From: Planctomycetota bacterium
GTDB taxonomy: Bacteria > Planctomycetota > UBA1135 > UBA2386
NCBI GenBank assembly: GCA_025459175.1
Contig: JALORC010000067.1
Span: 1-38,511 of the forward strand
DNA length: 38,511 nucleotides
Reading direction: 5' to 3'
The position numbers and the translations under genes are program-made. How positions within the stretch are numbered: position 1 is the first letter of the stretch; each line of letters opens with the position of its first letter. The notes beneath the pieces were generated by a model. It ran no database searches. It saw nothing but the letters and a program-made list of their open reading frames with translations, and was not told the DNA's origin. This document shows positions 1 through 9,197 of this stretch, piece by piece.

Positions 1-719
1 ACCATCGGCACCGTCGCCGGGAACACCGCGGCGTTGAACGTCAGCACGTTGAAGTCCGTCATCTCGGCGGTGTGCGGCCGTTCGGTGCCGACCGGCAGCG
101 GCCACTCGCTGAGCAGATAGACGAAGTCGCGCTCGGGTTGCGGTTCGTCGGGGCGGCGCGGGTGCACGACGATCATGCCCATCAGCCCCATCGCCATCTG
201 CGTCATCTCGTCGTGATGGCTGTGGTACATGAACGTGCCGTGTTGCCGCAGCACGAACTCGTACTTGAAGGTCTCGCCTGGCTCGATCGAGCGCTGCGTG
301 AGGCCACCGACGCCGTCCATGCCGCACGGCACGATCAAGCCGTGCCAGTGCACGGTGGTGGGCTGATCGAGCTTGTTGGTGACGTAGATGCGCACGCGGT
401 CGCCTTCGACCGCTTCGATCACGGGGCCGTGCACGCGGCCGTTGTAGCCCCAGCAGTTCGCCTGCAGTCCCGGCGCGAACGTGTGGCGCACCGGTTCGGC
501 GATCAGGTGGAACACCTTGGTGCCGTCGACGATCGTGTGCGGCAATGTGGCGCCGTTCGGCACCTCGACCGGCGTGTAGTCGACGAACGGCAGGCCGGGA
601 GGCTGCGGTGGCGCGTCGGGCGGCAGCGTGCGCGATCCGGCGGTGGCGCGCGCGGCGGCGGCCGCGCCGAGTCCGGCGCCGGTGGTACGCAGCAGGAACT
701 GGCGGCGATCGTGGCTCAT
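1..719 (-). CDS. Multicopper oxidase, CopA/laccase-like, Tat-exported (3' end outside window)
   Basis: Probable periplasmic copper oxidase, of the kind that oxidises Cu(I) to the less toxic Cu(II). The visible 239 residues start MSHDRRQFLLR, a twin-arginine motif followed by an Ala-rich segment, so export is probably by Tat, as expected for a protein folded around copper. The first cupredoxin domain carries HWHG at residues 124-127 and HSHHDE at 166-171, the type-2/type-3 copper ligands of the family. The C-terminal ligand cluster lies beyond the window. The ATG overlaps the TGA of the upstream outer-membrane factor gene by 4 bases, so translation is probably coupled. It is the last visible gene of a metal-handling operon. 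A nitrite reductase-like two-domain enzyme cannot be fully excluded without the C-terminus, but a multicopper oxidase is far more likely. Confidence 0.9.
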   Translation of the reverse strand, partial: MSHDRRQFLLRTTGAGLGAAAAARATAGSRTLPPDAPPQPPGLPFVDYTPVEVPNGATLPHTIVDGTKVFHLIAEPVRHTFAPGLQANCWGYNGRVHGPVIEAVEGDRVRIYVTNKLDQPTTVHWHGLIVPCGMDGVGGLTQRSIEPGETFKYEFVLRQHGTFMYHSHHDEMTQMAMGLMGMIVVHPRRPDEPQPERDFVYLLSEWPLPVGTERPHTAEMTDFNVLTFNAAVFPATVPM

Positions 720-2095
720 CGCGCGTTCCGGTCCTCGGCCGATCGGGAGCGTTCGGGGTCGCTGCCGGCCAGCAGCTGCTGCAGATCGAGGCGGGCCTCC
801 TGTGCCTGCCGCCAGATCTCGACCGCGGCGCGTTCGTCGGTAAGTTGCAGCTGCTTCTGCGCCAGCACCTCGAAGGCGCCGATCTGCATCGCGTTGTAGT
901 GCTTCAGCGTCGCGCGCACGACCGCCTCACGCTGCGGCAGGTGCACCTCGCGCAGGAACTGCAGCCGCGCCGCGAGTTGGCTCAGCCGGGTCCGGCAGCT
1001 GCGGGCCCGCGACCGCAGCTCGACGGCGAGCTGCACGTGGTCGTGCATGCCGGCCTGCAGCGCCGCCGCACTGCGCGCACGCCGCGTCGCACCGTTGTCG
1101 AACAGCGGCAGCTCGCCCTCGAGGCGCGGACCGAAGCCGAACGTGCCGCCGGGCAATCGGATGCCGTTGGGGCCGAGCACCAGTTCGGGGAACCAGCCGC
1201 GCCACGAATCGAGGCCCGCTTGCTGCGCCAGCGCGTTGAGGTCCTGCCGATGCGCGGCCAGGTCCAGCGACGCGGCGATGGTGCGCGATTCGACCTGGTC
1301 GAGATCGAGGCCTTGCAGCGGGTCGTCGGCGGGCGGCGCGGCCAGCGTCCAATCGGTGTCGGCACCGTGCAGACCGAGCAGCGTCTGCAGCGGCTCGCGG
1401 GCGAGCGCGGCTTCCTGTTCGGCCGCGGCAAGGTCGAGCCGCGCCTTGGTCTCGGCGACCCGATCGAGCGCGAGCGCTTGTTCGGTGGCGTTGCCGGCGG
1501 CGTGCAATTCGACCTGCAGTTCGTGGGTGGCCTCGGCCGCCTGCAGCGCCTGTCGATGCACGGTCACCAGGCGCTCCGCAGCCTGGGCCGCGACCACGGC
1601 CCGCCGCACGGCGAACACGAGATCGATCAGTTCGTCGGTCAACCGCAGCTTGGCGGCGGCGAACTGGTGTTCGGCGAGGCGGGTGCGCAGCGGTCGGAAG
1701 AACAGTTCGAGCACCGGTTGCGACAACCCGAACTCCATGTCGGTGCCGCTCGTCTCGAGGAACCGCACGTCGAGGTCGAAGGCCGGATTGCGCAGCAGCC
1801 CGGCCTGCACCAGATCGGCGCGCGCGATGCCGAGCCGCGCATACGTGGCGCGCACGGCGTGGTTGTGCAGCAGCGCCAACCGCACCGCGCTCGCGGCCGT
1901 CAGCGGTCGCTGCAGCAGCTGGCGAACCTCGGCGTCGATCGCTTCCCCCGCTTCACCGTCGGTGGTGGCCGGCAGCGGTTGATCGAGCGCGAGCCGGGTC
2001 TGCACCGCGGCGCGGGTCTCGTCGCGATCGCCGGTCGGGTCCAAGGACGTGCAGGCAGTGGTGCAGGCGACCACCAACAGGGCAGGGAGGCGCAA
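716..2095 (-). CDS. TolC/CusC-type outer-membrane efflux lipoprotein
   Basis: Outer-membrane channel of a tripartite efflux system; its neighbours suggest copper or another soft metal. The body is Ala/Leu/Gln/Arg-rich and helical, with repeated long coiled-coil segments around two outer-membrane efflux protein repeats, typical of the TolC superfamily. I chose the TTG at 2095 because it lies one base after the TGA of the preceding gene and gives MRLPALLVVAC, a short lipoprotein signal with Cys11. This yields 459 residues, normal for the family. A longer reading starting at 2134 would overlap the upstream gene and bury the signal. The inner-membrane RND pump and periplasmic adaptor that normally partner it are not in the visible part of the operon. 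The 3' end overlaps the multicopper oxidase start by 4 bases. Confidence 0.85.
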   Translation of the reverse strand: MRLPALLVVACTTACTSLDPTGDRDETRAAVQTRLALDQPLPATTDGEAGEAIDAEVRQLLQRPLTAASAVRLALLHNHAVRATYARLGIARADLVQAGLLRNPAFDLDVRFLETSGTDMEFGLSQPVLELFFRPLRTRLAEHQFAAAKLRLTDELIDLVFAVRRAVVAAQAAERLVTVHRQALQAAEATHELQVELHAAGNATEQALALDRVAETKARLDLAAAEQEAALAREPLQTLLGLHGADTDWTLAAPPADDPLQGLDLDQVESRTIAASLDLAAHRQDLNALAQQAGLDSWRGWFPELVLGPNGIRLPGGTFGFGPRLEGELPLFDNGATRRARSAAALQAGMHDHVQLAVELRSRARSCRTRLSQLAARLQFLREVHLPQREAVVRATLKHYNAMQIGAFEVLAQKQLQLTDERAAVEIWRQAQEARLDLQQLLAGSDPERSRSAEDRNAR

Positions 2096-2096
2096 C

Positions 2097-2312
2097 TCAG
2101 TGTCCTCGCACCGGGGTTCCGGCCCGGTCCGCACGCGGCTTGCGTTCGGGCATGGTCAGGGTCGAGCTCGGGGCCGGCTCGGGAGCTGCGTCGGCGGCCG
2201 GGGACGCAGGATGGCTGACCGGCCAGTCCGGCAGCTCGGGCGCCGCCGAGCAGGCCGCCAGCGCGGTCAGCAATGGCAGCAGTCGACGGACCGCATGGCG
2301 AGTCGACTTCAC
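2097..2312 (-). CDS. Small Pro-rich lipoprotein, function unknown
   Basis: A 71-residue protein starting at a GTG that overlaps the TGA of the upstream metal-site protein gene in a GTGA overlap. The start reads MKSTRHAVRRLLPLL and a lipobox LAAC puts the lipidated Cys at residue 21. The mature part is rich in Pro, Ala, Ser and Asp and ends in a basic tail (RKPRADRAG). I do not recognise a family. Its position, sandwiched without spacing between a metal-site protein and an outer-membrane efflux protein, suggests an accessory role in the same envelope metal-handling system. A signal peptide and tight coupling on both sides argue that it is real despite its size. Confidence is moderate because it is short. 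Confidence 0.6.
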   Translation of the reverse strand: MKSTRHAVRRLLPLLTALAACSAAPELPDWPVSHPASPAADAAPEPAPSSTLTMPERKPRADRAGTPVRGH

Positions 2313-2971
2313 GGCAGTTCCTTGTCCTTCGGGGGCGCGGGCTCGGTCGGCTTCGGTTGCGGCTTCGCCTTGGGCACGTGGGGCGGCTTCGGCGGCTGCG
2401 CGGCGGCGATCTGCTTTGCCTTCTGCAGCAGGGCGGCGGGCTCGAGCTGGATCTCGGCGATCGCCTTGCTGTCGGCGAGGTGCACGATGTGGTCGTCGAC
2501 GACCACGAACGTGTTGGCGGCGACCGTCGTACCGCGCACCGGGCAGGTGGTGTTGCCGACGTCGGTCAGCTTCGGACCGAGCAGGCGCGCCAGGGTCACC
2601 TGGCTGTGCGCGCGGGCGGCCGCCGCGCATTCTTCACAGCACACTCGGAACCGATGGCTCTGCAGGGTGATGGTCTCGGCGTGTTCGCCGACCGGCGTGC
2701 CGGTCACCGGGCAGACCGCGTTGCCGTGCTCGGTGATCGTGGGATACGCGGTCTGGTGCGCCTTCGGCACGTTGGCGAGGATCTTCTTGAAGCACGGCTT
2801 GCAGCACACCCAGATGCGGCCGAGCTCGGTGTCGACGAACAGCGGCAGCGACACCTTCTTGCCCATGATCGGGCAGCTGGCGTTGGGGGTGAGCGGAACT
2901 TCGACGCGCGGCGCGTCCTGCGCTGCGGCGGTGGCCGACAGCAGCAGCAGAGTGGTCAACGAACGGAACAT
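2309..2971 (-). CDS. Secreted protein with three CPxxG-type metal-site repeats
   Basis: A 220-residue exported protein with a signal peptide ending at about residue 18 (ATAAAQ). Three tandem repeats follow. Repeat 1 (about 30-69) has CPIMG and WVCCKPC; repeat 2 (84-123) has CPVTG and RVCCEEC; repeat 3 (140-178) has CPVRG but no CCxxC. The pattern of an N-terminal Cys-Pro, a beta hairpin and a CCxxC resembles YHS/TRASH-type metal-binding modules, so repeats 1 and 2 probably each bind a soft metal such as Cu(I), and repeat 3 is degenerate. Residues 192-220 form a Pro/Lys-rich tail. The context (Cys-rich membrane protein upstream, TolC-type protein and multicopper oxidase downstream) supports copper handling. 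The fold and metal are inferred; the repeats are directly visible. Confidence 0.75.
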   Translation of the reverse strand: MFRSLTTLLLLSATAAAQDAPRVEVPLTPNASCPIMGKKVSLPLFVDTELGRIWVCCKPCFKKILANVPKAHQTAYPTITEHGNAVCPVTGTPVGEHAETITLQSHRFRVCCEECAAAARAHSQVTLARLLGPKLTDVGNTTCPVRGTTVAANTFVVVDDHIVHLADSKAIAEIQLEPAALLQKAKQIAAAQPPKPPHVPKAKPQPKPTEPAPPKDKELP

Positions 2972-3047
2972 GGCGACCTCGATGCGGGTTGGCTGCGCGA
3001 GGCAGCGGGAACGGGAACGGACGGCGGACGCGGGCGCGCGCCGTTCC

Positions 3048-3467
3048 TTACAACCGCAGCGGCAACGAGCGTTGTTGATCCGGGGGCGGACGACTGCGCG
3101 CGGCGTGCACCACGGCCAGCTCGCGGCTGGTGTTCGGCAGCTGCCAGCTCGCCGGGGCGATGGCCGACCCTGCGGGCAGCGCGATCAGCGGCGGCTCCGG
3201 TCGGGTTGGTTCGGGCTGGTCGTCGGTCAAGGCGACCCACGTGCACTCGCAGTCGTCGGCGGCGATCGACGGCGGGGCGTCGGGGTCGCGTTCGCCGCCG
3301 CAGCAGCTCGGCGCACCGGCGTCGACCGCGTCGTCGTCGGCGCAGCAACTGTGGCCCGCCGCACGCTGCATCGGCACGTCGCAGCGGCACACGTGCAGCA
3401 GCAACCCCGCCGGCAACAGCAGGCTCGGCAGCAGCAACAGCAGGCACGCGATGACGACCGAACGCAT
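3048..3467 (-). CDS. Small Cys-rich membrane-anchored protein, probable metal binding
   Basis: A 139-residue protein. The start at 3467 gives MRSVVIACLLLLLPSLLLPA, one hydrophobic anchor or signal segment (about 4-24). It is followed by a Cys-rich, acidic segment with CRC (27-29), CC (41-42), CC (55-56) and CEC (73-75), then a Pro-rich tail. The paired cysteines suggest binding of Cu(I) or a similar ion outside the cytoplasmic membrane. It is the first gene of the minus-strand metal operon, 76 bases before the CPxxG-repeat gene. Longer in-frame starts exist upstream, but they run into the divergent promoter region and lack a signal peptide at the N-terminus. No family recognised. Confidence 0.65.
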   Translation of the reverse strand: MRSVVIACLLLLLPSLLLPAGLLLHVCRCDVPMQRAAGHSCCADDDAVDAGAPSCCGGERDPDAPPSIAADDCECTWVALTDDQPEPTRPEPPLIALPAGSAIAPASWQLPNTSRELAVVHAARSRPPPDQQRSLPLRL

Positions 3468-3490
3468 AGGGGATCCGACCGGACGAAGCC

Positions 3491-3503
3491 GCCGATCATC
3501 GGC
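3491..3503. promoter_or_regulatory. Inverted repeat in the divergent promoter region
   Basis: A perfect inverted repeat, GCCGAT-C-ATCGGC, in the 158-base gap between the divergently transcribed metal operon (start 3467) and the DUF1800 gene (start 3626). Its position 24-36 bases upstream of the metal operon start fits an operator. No regulator gene is in view, so this is a candidate only. Confidence 0.35.
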
Positions 3504-3507
3504 CATT

Positions 3508-3532
3508 GCAGGGGCGTTCGCCAAGCCCCTGC
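3508..3532. promoter_or_regulatory. Stem-loop in the divergent promoter region
   Basis: GCAGGGGC (3508-3515) and GCCCCTGC (3525-3532) form a perfect 8-base stem around a 9-base loop. It lies between the two divergent starts, 41 bases upstream of the minus-strand operon, next to the inverted repeat at 3491-3503. It could be an operator or a 5' leader structure of the DUF1800 transcript. Confidence 0.35.
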
Positions 3533-3625
3533 CAAGGGATCTGCAACGTACGACTTTGCCGAACCTCGGCCTCGATGCGCTGCGTAAGGGCGGGTGCCCC
3601 GTTCGTCCCCGCTCGCGAGGTCCCG

Positions 3626-5071
<1,446 letters not shown>

Positions 5072-5121
5072 TCGTCGTTGCCCGAAAACGCTCTCGACCT
5101 GCTCTTCTGATCGGGGATGTC

Positions 5122-6378
5122 ATGACTCACGAACCGACTCGCCGCACGTTCCTCCAGGCCTCGGCGCTCGCCGGAGCCTCGGCCCTCGCTGCGCCCATCA
5201 CCGCTGCCGAGCGGTCGCCGCTGCGGCAGCACCGCGGTCCTGGCAACAAGGTCACCGTCGTGCTGTTCCAGCGCGGTGGTGCCGATCACCTGAACGTCTA
5301 CGCGCCGGTCGGCGACGCGAACTACGCGGCGCTGCGGCCGACGATCGGCATCGCGCCGCCCGGCTCGCCGACCGGGGTGGTCGGTCTGCCGATGAACGCG
5401 ACCTTCGCGATGCACCCGGCGATGGCGGGCCTGCACGCGGCGTTCGTGGCGCCGGGCAGTCGGGTCGGCGTCGTGCAAGCGGTCGGCTACCAGCCGGGCG
5501 ACCGCTCGCACTTCGTCAGCCAGGACCTCTACGAGACGGCGCTGCAGACGATGACCACCGGCGACGGCTGGATCAATCGCCACCTGCAGGTGACGTCGTC
5601 GCCGACCGGGGCGCCGGTGCGGGCGCTGGCGCTGCGCGGTTCGCTGCCGCGCGCGATGTTCGGCGCGCAGCCGTGCTACGCGGTGGCCAGCACGCAGGAA
5701 CTGTTGTTCGGCGGCGCCGCCGACACGCGGCTGTATCTCGAGGCGATCACCGGTTCGACCGCGACGCTCGGCATGCCGGCGCCGCAGCAGCTCGCCTACC
5801 AGAGCGGCCGCGACACGTTCGCGCTGCTGGACCTGTTCCAGGGCATCGACCCGCTCAACTACGTGCCGGCCAACGGCGCGGTGTATCCGACCGGCGCCTT
5901 GGGCAGGTCGCTGCGCGAGATCGCCGAACTCGTCAAGGCCGGGCTCGGCATCGAGTTCTTCGCGGTCGACCAGGGCGGCTGGGACCATCACACCAACCTG
6001 GTCGTCAGCATCGCGCCGTTGGTGCAGGAGCTCAGCGCGGCGATCACCGCGTTCCTCACCGATCTCGGGCCGCTCGCGGCCGACGTCGTGCTGGTGACGA
6101 TGTCGGAGTTCGGTCGCACCGCGGCGCAAAACGGTTCCGGCGGCACCGACCACGGCGCGGGTGGGGCGATGCTGGTGTGCGGTGGCGCGGTGAACGGCGG
6201 CACCGTGCACGGCAGCTGGCCGGGACTCGCGCCGGGGGCGCTGCAGGACGGCCGCTACCTGGCGGCCAGCAACGACTACCGCGACGTGCTGCGCGAGGTG
6301 CTGGTGCAGCACATGGGCGGCACCGATCCGGCGGTGGTGTTCCCGGGCCGCGTCTACCAGCCGATCGGCGTGCTGTGA
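5122..6378 (+). CDS. DUF1501 family protein, Tat-exported
   Basis: A 418-residue DUF1501 protein, related to the alkaline-phosphatase/sulfatase fold. The start MTHEPTRRTFLQASALAGAS is a clear twin-arginine signal with RRTFL. Family segments include VLFQRGGADHLNVYAP near the mature N-terminus, FFAVDQGGWDHHTN in the middle, the MSEFGRT motif and a DHG metal-type motif (TDHGAGG). Planctomycetes carry many DUF1800/DUF1501 pairs; the substrate is unknown. GGGGA at 5113-5117 is a plausible ribosome-binding site. The gene ends 21 bases from the convergent E1alpha stop codon, leaving almost no room for a terminator between the two transcription units. Confidence 0.92.
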   Translation: MTHEPTRRTFLQASALAGASALAAPITAAERSPLRQHRGPGNKVTVVLFQRGGADHLNVYAPVGDANYAALRPTIGIAPPGSPTGVVGLPMNATFAMHPAMAGLHAAFVAPGSRVGVVQAVGYQPGDRSHFVSQDLYETALQTMTTGDGWINRHLQVTSSPTGAPVRALALRGSLPRAMFGAQPCYAVASTQELLFGGAADTRLYLEAITGSTATLGMPAPQQLAYQSGRDTFALLDLFQGIDPLNYVPANGAVYPTGALGRSLREIAELVKAGLGIEFFAVDQGGWDHHTNLVVSIAPLVQELSAAITAFLTDLGPLAADVVLVTMSEFGRTAAQNGSGGTDHGAGGAMLVCGGAVNGGTVHGSWPGLAPGALQDGRYLAASNDYRDVLREVLVQHMGGTDPAVVFPGRVYQPIGVL

Positions 6379-6399
6379 GCCGCGGCAGCGGGTAGCTCG

Positions 6400-7752
6400 C
6401 TACAGCGGGAACGCGCCCTGGTTGACGGCGCGGCCTTCGAGCGCGAGCACGTCGGCGAGCTGATCCTTCAGCTGCTGCGGCACCTGCGCATAGACATCGG
6501 TAACCAGCGACTCGTCGGCCGGCGGTCCGTTCGCCTCGGCGGCCGCGATCGCGTCGTTGACGCGCTGCGCGATGCCTTCCTTGAACGTGACTTCCTGCGC
6601 CTCGCTCCACAGTCCACGCTTCGTCAGGTAGGCGCGGAACCGGTCGACCGGGTCCTTCTTCTCCCACGCCTTGACCTCGGCCTCGTCGCGGTAGCGGGTC
6701 GGGTCGTCGCTGCTGCTGTGGCCCAGACGCCGGTAGGTGACCGCCTCGATGAAGGTCGGGCCCTCGCCATTGCGCGCGCGCTCGACGGCCGCCTTGGTGA
6801 CGGCGTAGACCGCCAACACGTCGTTGCCGTCGACGCGCACGTAGGGCATGCCGTAGGCCTTGCCCTTCTGCGCCAGGGTCTCCGACGCCGACTGCTTGCT
6901 GATCGGCACCGAGATCGCCCACTGGTTGTTCTGGCAGAACAACACGCACGGGCTCTTGTAGACCGAGGCGAAGTTCATGCCGCAGTGGAAGTCGTTGGCC
7001 GACGTCGCGCCGTCGCCGAGGTAGCCGAGCACGACGACGTCGTCGCCGCGGATGCGCGCGGCCATCGCCGCGCCGACCGCGTGGCTGAGCTGCGTGCCGA
7101 TCACCGACGACATGCCGTAGTAGTGCCCTTCCTTGTACGTGTAGTGGCAGGGCATCTGGCGACCTTTGCAGCGGTCGGCGCCGTTGCCGATCAGCTGGTT
7201 GATCGCCTCGGTCAGCGACAGCCCGCGCATCATCGCGGCGGCACCTTCGCGCAGCGCTGGGAAGATCCAGTCGCGCGGTTCGAGCGCCGCCACCGAGCCG
7301 ACGGTCGCGGCTTCCTGGCCGAGGATCGGCCCGTAGAAGCCGATGCGACCCTGCCGCTGCAGCATCAGCATGCGGCGGTCGAACTCGCGCACCTGCACCA
7401 TCTGCTCGTACAGGAACAGCAGCACGTCCTTCGGCAGGTTCGGGTCCTTGCCCTTGCCGATCGTGCCGTCGTCCTCGAGCAGCCGCACGAGGCCGTTCGA
7501 GTTCGGTGCGGTGGCGGTGGCGACCGCGCGGGGCGGTGTTGCCGCCGGCTTGCTTGCCGCTGGCTTCGGCCTGGCCTTCGCCGGCGGCGCTGCCTTGGTG
7601 ACCTTCGCCGCTCTGGCCGGTGGCTGCACCGGCTTGGTCGCCGCGGCGGGCCGCGCGATCGGTCGTGCCGTGGGCTTCCCCTTGGTCTTCGCCTTCACCG
7701 ACGCCGCTTTCGCGGCGACCGGCTTGGCCTTCGTCTGCTTGCCGGCAGCCAT
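6400..7752 (-). CDS. 2-oxoacid dehydrogenase E1 alpha subunit with Lys/Ala/Pro-rich N-terminal extension
   Basis: Alpha subunit of the thiamine-diphosphate E1 of a pyruvate or branched-chain 2-oxoacid dehydrogenase (heterotetrameric type). Residues 1 to about 83 are almost entirely Ala, Lys, Pro and Thr, like the flexible linkers of E2 proteins; the enzyme proper begins near residue 85. The core has GRIGFYGPILGQEA, the ThDP motif GDGATSANDFH ending in QNNQWAIS, and the loop GHSSSDDPTRYR. At 450 residues it is about 80 longer than its paralogue at 10303-11415, entirely through the extension. The ATG shares one base with the TGA of the E2 gene. It is the last gene of the operon. Pyruvate versus branched-chain specificity cannot be decided from sequence alone. 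Confidence 0.92.
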   Translation of the reverse strand: MAAGKQTKAKPVAAKAASVKAKTKGKPTARPIARPAAATKPVQPPARAAKVTKAAPPAKARPKPAASKPAATPPRAVATATAPNSNGLVRLLEDDGTIGKGKDPNLPKDVLLFLYEQMVQVREFDRRMLMLQRQGRIGFYGPILGQEAATVGSVAALEPRDWIFPALREGAAAMMRGLSLTEAINQLIGNGADRCKGRQMPCHYTYKEGHYYGMSSVIGTQLSHAVGAAMAARIRGDDVVVLGYLGDGATSANDFHCGMNFASVYKSPCVLFCQNNQWAISVPISKQSASETLAQKGKAYGMPYVRVDGNDVLAVYAVTKAAVERARNGEGPTFIEAVTYRRLGHSSSDDPTRYRDEAEVKAWEKKDPVDRFRAYLTKRGLWSEAQEVTFKEGIAQRVNDAIAAAEANGPPADESLVTDVYAQVPQQLKDQLADVLALEGRAVNQGAFPL

Positions 7753-9125
7753 CAGCCGAGGAGCAAGCGGTACGGCTGCTCGAGGTGGTCCTTGACGACG
7801 TTCATCCAGCGCGCGCCGGTGGCGCCGTCGACCAGGCGGTGGTCGATCGAGACCGACAGGTACATCTTCTTGCCCGGCACGCAGGCGCCGTTCTTGACGA
7901 TCGCGGCGTCCTTGATCGCGTGCACGCCCATGATCGCGACCTCCGGGAAGTTGATGACCGGCGTCGCGAACAGGCCGCCGATGTTGCCGGCGTTGGTGAT
8001 CGTGAAGGTGCCGCCGGTCAGGTCGTCGACGGTGACCTTGCCGTCGCGCGTGCGCGCGGCGAGTTCCTGCAGCTCCTTCGCCAGTTCGCCGATCGACTTG
8101 CGATCGACGTCCTTGATCACCGGCACGATGAGGCCGTTGTCGGTGTCGGTGGCGATGCCGAAGTTGTAGTACTTCTTGATCACCAGCTCCTGCGTCACCT
8201 CGTCGAGCGAGCTGTTCATCGCCGGGTGCTCCTTCATCGCGGCGACGATCGCCTTCATGATGAACGGCAGGTAGGTGATGTTGATGCCCTTGTCGGCGAA
8301 CGACTTCTTCGCCTCGCCGCGGATCTTCACCAGCTCGGTGACGTCGATGTCGTCGACGTAGGTGAAGTGCGTCGCGGTGTACTTCGACCGCGTCATCGCC
8401 TCGGCGATCTTGCGACGCAGGCCGCGGAACGGCACGCGCTCCTCGCTGCGGCCGGCCGGGGCCGGTGGGATCGCGATCGGCGCGAACGCCTTGCCGACGG
8501 GGGCGCCGGCGGACGGGGCCGTGCTGCGCGCGGCCGGGGCGGCGCTGCCGGTGCCAGCGGACGCCAGGTCGTCGTTGGTGATGCGGCCGCGCGGGCCGGT
8601 GGCGGCGACGGCGGCGAGGTCGATGCCGAGCTCGCGGGCGCGGCGGCGGGTGGCCGGCGCGGCCAGCACCTTGCCCGGGCTCGCCTGCACGAACGCGGCG
8701 GATGTCGCGGCGACCGGCACCGGCGGCGGGGTCGGGATCGCGACCGCGGGCACGGCTGGCACTGCCGGGGGCTTCGGCGGCGCGACCGGGGTCGGAGCGG
8801 CGGCGACCGGCTTCGGCGCCGGCGGCGGCGTCGGGGCGGCGGCGGGCTTCGGCGCGGCCGGGGCCGCGGCGGTGCCACCGGCGGCGCCGGCGTCGATGAC
8901 GGCGATCACGCTGCCGACCGGCACCACGTCACCTTCCTTGCAGCGCAGCTCGGCGATGACGCCGGTGAACGGCACGGTGATCGTGACGGTGGCCTTGTCC
9001 GTCATCACTTCGACGAACTCGTCCTCTTCCTTCACGGCCTGACCGGCCTTGACCTTCCAGCTGACGATCTCGCCTTCGGCGATGCCCTCGCCGATGTCGG
9101 GGAGTTTGAATTCCTTGAGTGCCAT
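7752..9125 (-). CDS. Dihydrolipoamide acyltransferase (E2 of a 2-oxoacid dehydrogenase complex)
   Basis: Core acyltransferase that carries the acyl group on lipoate and passes it to CoA. In order: one lipoyl domain (residues 1-78) with the lipoylated lysine K44 in MTDKATV; a long Ala/Pro linker (about 80-150); the peripheral-subunit-binding domain (about 150-187, TRRRARELGIDL and GPRGRITNDDL); a second linker; and the catalytic domain with the active-site DHRLVDG at 428-434. Length 457 residues is normal for a single-lipoyl E2. AGGAA at 9135-9139 provides a ribosome-binding site 9 bases before the ATG. It follows E1beta by 72 bases containing a perfect palindrome and overlaps the second E1alpha by one base. 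Confidence 0.95.
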   Translation of the reverse strand: MALKEFKLPDIGEGIAEGEIVSWKVKAGQAVKEEDEFVEVMTDKATVTITVPFTGVIAELRCKEGDVVPVGSVIAVIDAGAAGGTAAAPAAPKPAAAPTPPPAPKPVAAAPTPVAPPKPPAVPAVPAVAIPTPPPVPVAATSAAFVQASPGKVLAAPATRRRARELGIDLAAVAATGPRGRITNDDLASAGTGSAAPAARSTAPSAGAPVGKAFAPIAIPPAPAGRSEERVPFRGLRRKIAEAMTRSKYTATHFTYVDDIDVTELVKIRGEAKKSFADKGINITYLPFIMKAIVAAMKEHPAMNSSLDEVTQELVIKKYYNFGIATDTDNGLIVPVIKDVDRKSIGELAKELQELAARTRDGKVTVDDLTGGTFTITNAGNIGGLFATPVINFPEVAIMGVHAIKDAAIVKNGACVPGKKMYLSVSIDHRLVDGATGARWMNVVKDHLEQPYRLLLG

Positions 9126-9169
9126 GTGTGTGGGTTCCTGAATGCGATGGTGGGTTGGGTCGGTGCGAG

Positions 9170-9189
9170 GTCCCGAGCCGGCTCGGGAC
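9170..9189. repeat. Perfect 20-base palindrome between the E1beta and E2 genes
   Basis: GTCCCGAGCC followed by GGCTCGGGAC is a perfect palindrome; as RNA it would form an 8-base stem with a CCGG loop. It begins 8 bases after the E1beta stop codon and ends 44 bases before the E2 start. It could be a processing or stability element, or an attenuator that sets the subunit ratio. Confidence 0.5.
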
Positions 9190-9197
9190 GCCGGGGA

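Noticed and set aside
545..2218. 557-codon plus-strand frame opposite the outer-membrane factor
   Set aside because: Shadow of a gene with signal peptide, family match and coupled neighbours on the other strand.
6379..6399. Short hairpin (GTAG-CTCG-CTAC) between the convergent DUF1501 and E1alpha genes
   Set aside because: Only a 4-base stem that includes the E1alpha stop codon; too weak to call a bidirectional terminator.
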